64,000 nucleotides of DNA. Source: Streptomyces canus (lineage in GTDB: Bacteria > Actinomycetota > Actinomycetes > Streptomycetales > Streptomycetaceae). Where the stretch lies: positions 4,559,001 to 4,623,000 of the forward strand of contig NZ_JAUSYQ010000002.1 in NCBI RefSeq assembly GCF_030816965.1. The letters are read 5' to 3'. The notes below the pieces were generated by a model, which was given only the letters and a program-made list of their open reading frames with translations, made no database searches and had not been told where the DNA came from. The translations under genes and the position numbers were made by a program. Shown in pieces: positions 62,673 through 64,000 of this stretch; within the stretch, counting starts at the first letter, position 1; each line of letters starts with the position of its first letter.

Positions 62673-63131
62673 GTGAAGCACACCACTAACCAACAGACGC
62701 GACGCGGCCGGGGCCCCGCCCGCCGTATCGGCCGCTCCCTCGCCCTTGTCCTGCCCGTCGTCCTGGTGCTCTCCGGGACCCTCGCGGTCACCCGAGTCAA
62801 CTGGTCGGGGAATCCCTCGAGCTCCTCGGTGCTCACCGCCGCGGACGCCACGGTCTCGGACAGCAAGCCGCGCAGCGCGCCCCTCGCGCCGCAGGACGTC
62901 CTGCGCGAGCAGCTCCTGACCGAGCTCCAGGAGAAGAACCCGGGCATCGCTCTCACGCACCTCCAGGAGGCCGTGAACGAGCGTCCGTCGCTCGCCAGGC
63001 ACTGCGTGTCCATCGCGAAGGCCCTGGGCCGCGCGGCGGTCCGTGTGTACGGCCCCACGCGCGCGCAGTCGTATGCCCGCCCGGTCTGCGACACGTCCTT
63101 CGCGACGGGTGTGGCGGCCGCGCACAGCTGA
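62673..63131 (+). CDS. Hypothetical secreted or anchored protein
   Basis: The 152-residue protein has a basic start, one hydrophobic helix at about 22-41 (SLALVLPVVLVLSGTLAVT) and a small domain with cysteines in RHCVSIAK and PVCDTSF. It looks exported. I do not recognise the family. GTG 62673 is 7 nt after TACCCT, consistent with a leaderless transcript. Confidence 0.7.
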   Translation: MKHTTNQQTRRGRGPARRIGRSLALVLPVVLVLSGTLAVTRVNWSGNPSSSSVLTAADATVSDSKPRSAPLAPQDVLREQLLTELQEKNPGIALTHLQEAVNERPSLARHCVSIAKALGRAAVRVYGPTRAQSYARPVCDTSFATGVAAAHS

Positions 63132-63191
63132 CTCCGTGAGAGGGGAATGCCGACCGAGGTGGGGGAAGGGGCGCGCCGTAGAGTTCCGGTC

Positions 63192-63923
63192 ATGACCGAT
63201 CCGAACGCCGCGTCCCGTCCCACCCAGGCCGTGATCCTGGCCGGCGGCCAGGGCTCCCGGCTGCGTCCCTACACCGACGACCGGCCCAAGCCGATGGTCG
63301 AGATCCCCGGGACGGGGACTCCGATCATCGGCCATCAGCTTGTCTGGCTCGCCGAGGAGGGTGTGACGGACGTCGTGGTCAGCTGTGGGCATCTCGCCGA
63401 GGTGCTGCAGGACTGGCTGAAGACGGCCGAGCTGCCGTTGCGCGTCCGGACGGTCATCGAGACGGAGCCGCTCGGGCGGGGTGGCGGCCTGAAGTACGCG
63501 GCCGCGCATCTGCCGCACCCGGGCCGGGCGTGGTACGCGACGAACGGTGACATCTGGACCCGTTTCTCGCTGCGTGACATGGCGGACTTCCACACCGAGC
63601 GCGACGCGGTCGCGACGCTCGCGTTGGCGCGGCCGCGGATTCCGTGGGGGGCGGTGCAGACCGACGGGTTCGGGCACATCACGGACTTCATCGAGGCGCC
63701 GCCGTCGACGTTCGAGATCAACGCGGGTGTGTACGTCTTCTCGCCCGCGTTCGCCGATCTGCTGCCGGAGCGGGGGGATCATGAGCGGACGACGTTCCCC
63801 ACGCTTGCGCGTGAGCTGCGGCTGGCCGGGTTCCCGATCCCTCAGGGGGCGTACTGGCGGGCCATCGACACGGCGAAGGATCTGACCGCGGCGGCGAAGG
63901 AATTGGCGGCGCTCGGTCGATAG
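63192..63923 (+). CDS. Sugar-phosphate nucleotidyltransferase
   Basis: The 243-residue protein has the nucleotidyltransferase signature AVILAGGQGSRLRPYTDDRP and KPMVEI, and the metal/sugar ATNGDIW motif. It resembles mannose-1-phosphate guanylyltransferase or RmlA-type enzymes of the short class, and the nucleotide and sugar cannot be named from sequence. ATG 63192 has TAGAGT 7 nt upstream, a leaderless arrangement. The TAG stop lies inside the first unit of a 15-bp tandem repeat. Confidence 0.88.
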   Translation: MTDPNAASRPTQAVILAGGQGSRLRPYTDDRPKPMVEIPGTGTPIIGHQLVWLAEEGVTDVVVSCGHLAEVLQDWLKTAELPLRVRTVIETEPLGRGGGLKYAAAHLPHPGRAWYATNGDIWTRFSLRDMADFHTERDAVATLALARPRIPWGAVQTDGFGHITDFIEAPPSTFEINAGVYVFSPAFADLLPERGDHERTTFPTLARELRLAGFPIPQGAYWRAIDTAKDLTAAAKELAALGR

Positions 63924-63965
63924 AGGCGTCGTCGGTAGAGGCGTCGTCGATAGAGGCGTCGTACG
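63921..63965. repeat. 15-bp tandem repeat (three units)
   Basis: TAGAGGCGTCGTCGG, TAGAGGCGTCGTCGA and TAGAGGCGTCGTACG follow one another directly. The first TAG is the stop codon of the nucleotidyltransferase gene. Confidence 0.9.
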
Positions 63966-63972
63966 CCGAGAA

Positions 63973-64000
63973 GGTCCCGCACCTCCATGGGTGCGGGACC
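63973..64000 (+). terminator. Terminator hairpin at the window end
   Basis: GGTCCCGCACC (63973-63983) pairs with GGTGCGGGACC (63990-64000) with a 6-nt loop. It is cut exactly at the window end, so any U-tract is not visible. Confidence 0.75.

Overview
The window is chromosomal DNA of a Streptomyces. The GC content is very high with strongly GC-biased third codon positions. Start codons are often GTG or TTG, and many genes look leaderless, with a TANNNT box about 6-7 nt before the start. The gene set also fits: DUF397/Scr1 pairs, a GroEL with a GGM...DMDF tail, msiK, DasR-type operators, a mycothiol-dependent enzyme family, and a GAF-PAS-GGDEF protein matching CdgB. From memory the order resembles the S. 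coelicolor region around SCO4240-SCO4310; this was not checked by a search. No rRNA operon, CRISPR array, prophage or large biosynthetic cluster is visible.

Layout. 1-7.6 kb: a WYL-protein tail, galU, an XPB-type repair helicase, a HelD-type RNA polymerase ATPase and a Pro/Gln-repeat membrane protein. 7.6-15.3 kb: cutC, a mycothiol/DinB-family pseudogene split by a palindromic element, an HD hydrolase, a DinB-GNAT fusion, and a cell-wall recycling pair (RpiR-type regulator and murQ). 14.9-18.8 kb: a Scr1/DUF397 island. 18.8-27 kb: esterase, ene-reductase, an unusual tRNA-Gly, groEL under CIRCE half-sites, a repeat-filled intergenic block, a cold-shock gene, and a ThiS/MoaD-like gene plus thrC behind a SAM-I riboswitch. 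27-36 kb: compatible-solute genes (gpgS, otsA, otsB) and an amino-sugar module (solute-binding lipoprotein divergent from nagK-nagA across two DasR-type operators, then a PfkB kinase). 36-42 kb: the diguanylate cyclase cdgB with BldD-like and Crp-like sites, a flavin reductase, an ECF sigma factor, arfB and a TerD protein. 42-46 kb: a second Scr1/DUF397 island. 46-57.5 kb: M1 peptidase, pentapeptide protein, oxidoreductases, a collapsed MFS gene, and an overlapping APH-GNAT-DUF4037 operon. 57.6-64 kb: a two-component system, tRNA-Thr, a TnpB gene, msiK with a structured leader, and a sugar-nucleotide transferase.

How the genes work together. murQ, nagK, nagA, the solute-binding protein and msiK describe uptake and recycling of amino sugars. 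Dre-like sites at 8.4, 32.3 and 61.2 kb suggest one DasR-centred response. gpgS-otsA-otsB make glucosylglycerate-type solutes and trehalose. The SAM riboswitch in front of thrC would tie threonine synthesis to the methionine/SAM pool. cdgB links the window to developmental c-di-GMP signalling.

The most promising undescribed element is a leader hairpin with the same geometry in front of two paralogous HTH genes (17.1 kb and 44.0 kb). Each gene lies beside a Scr1/DUF397 pair.
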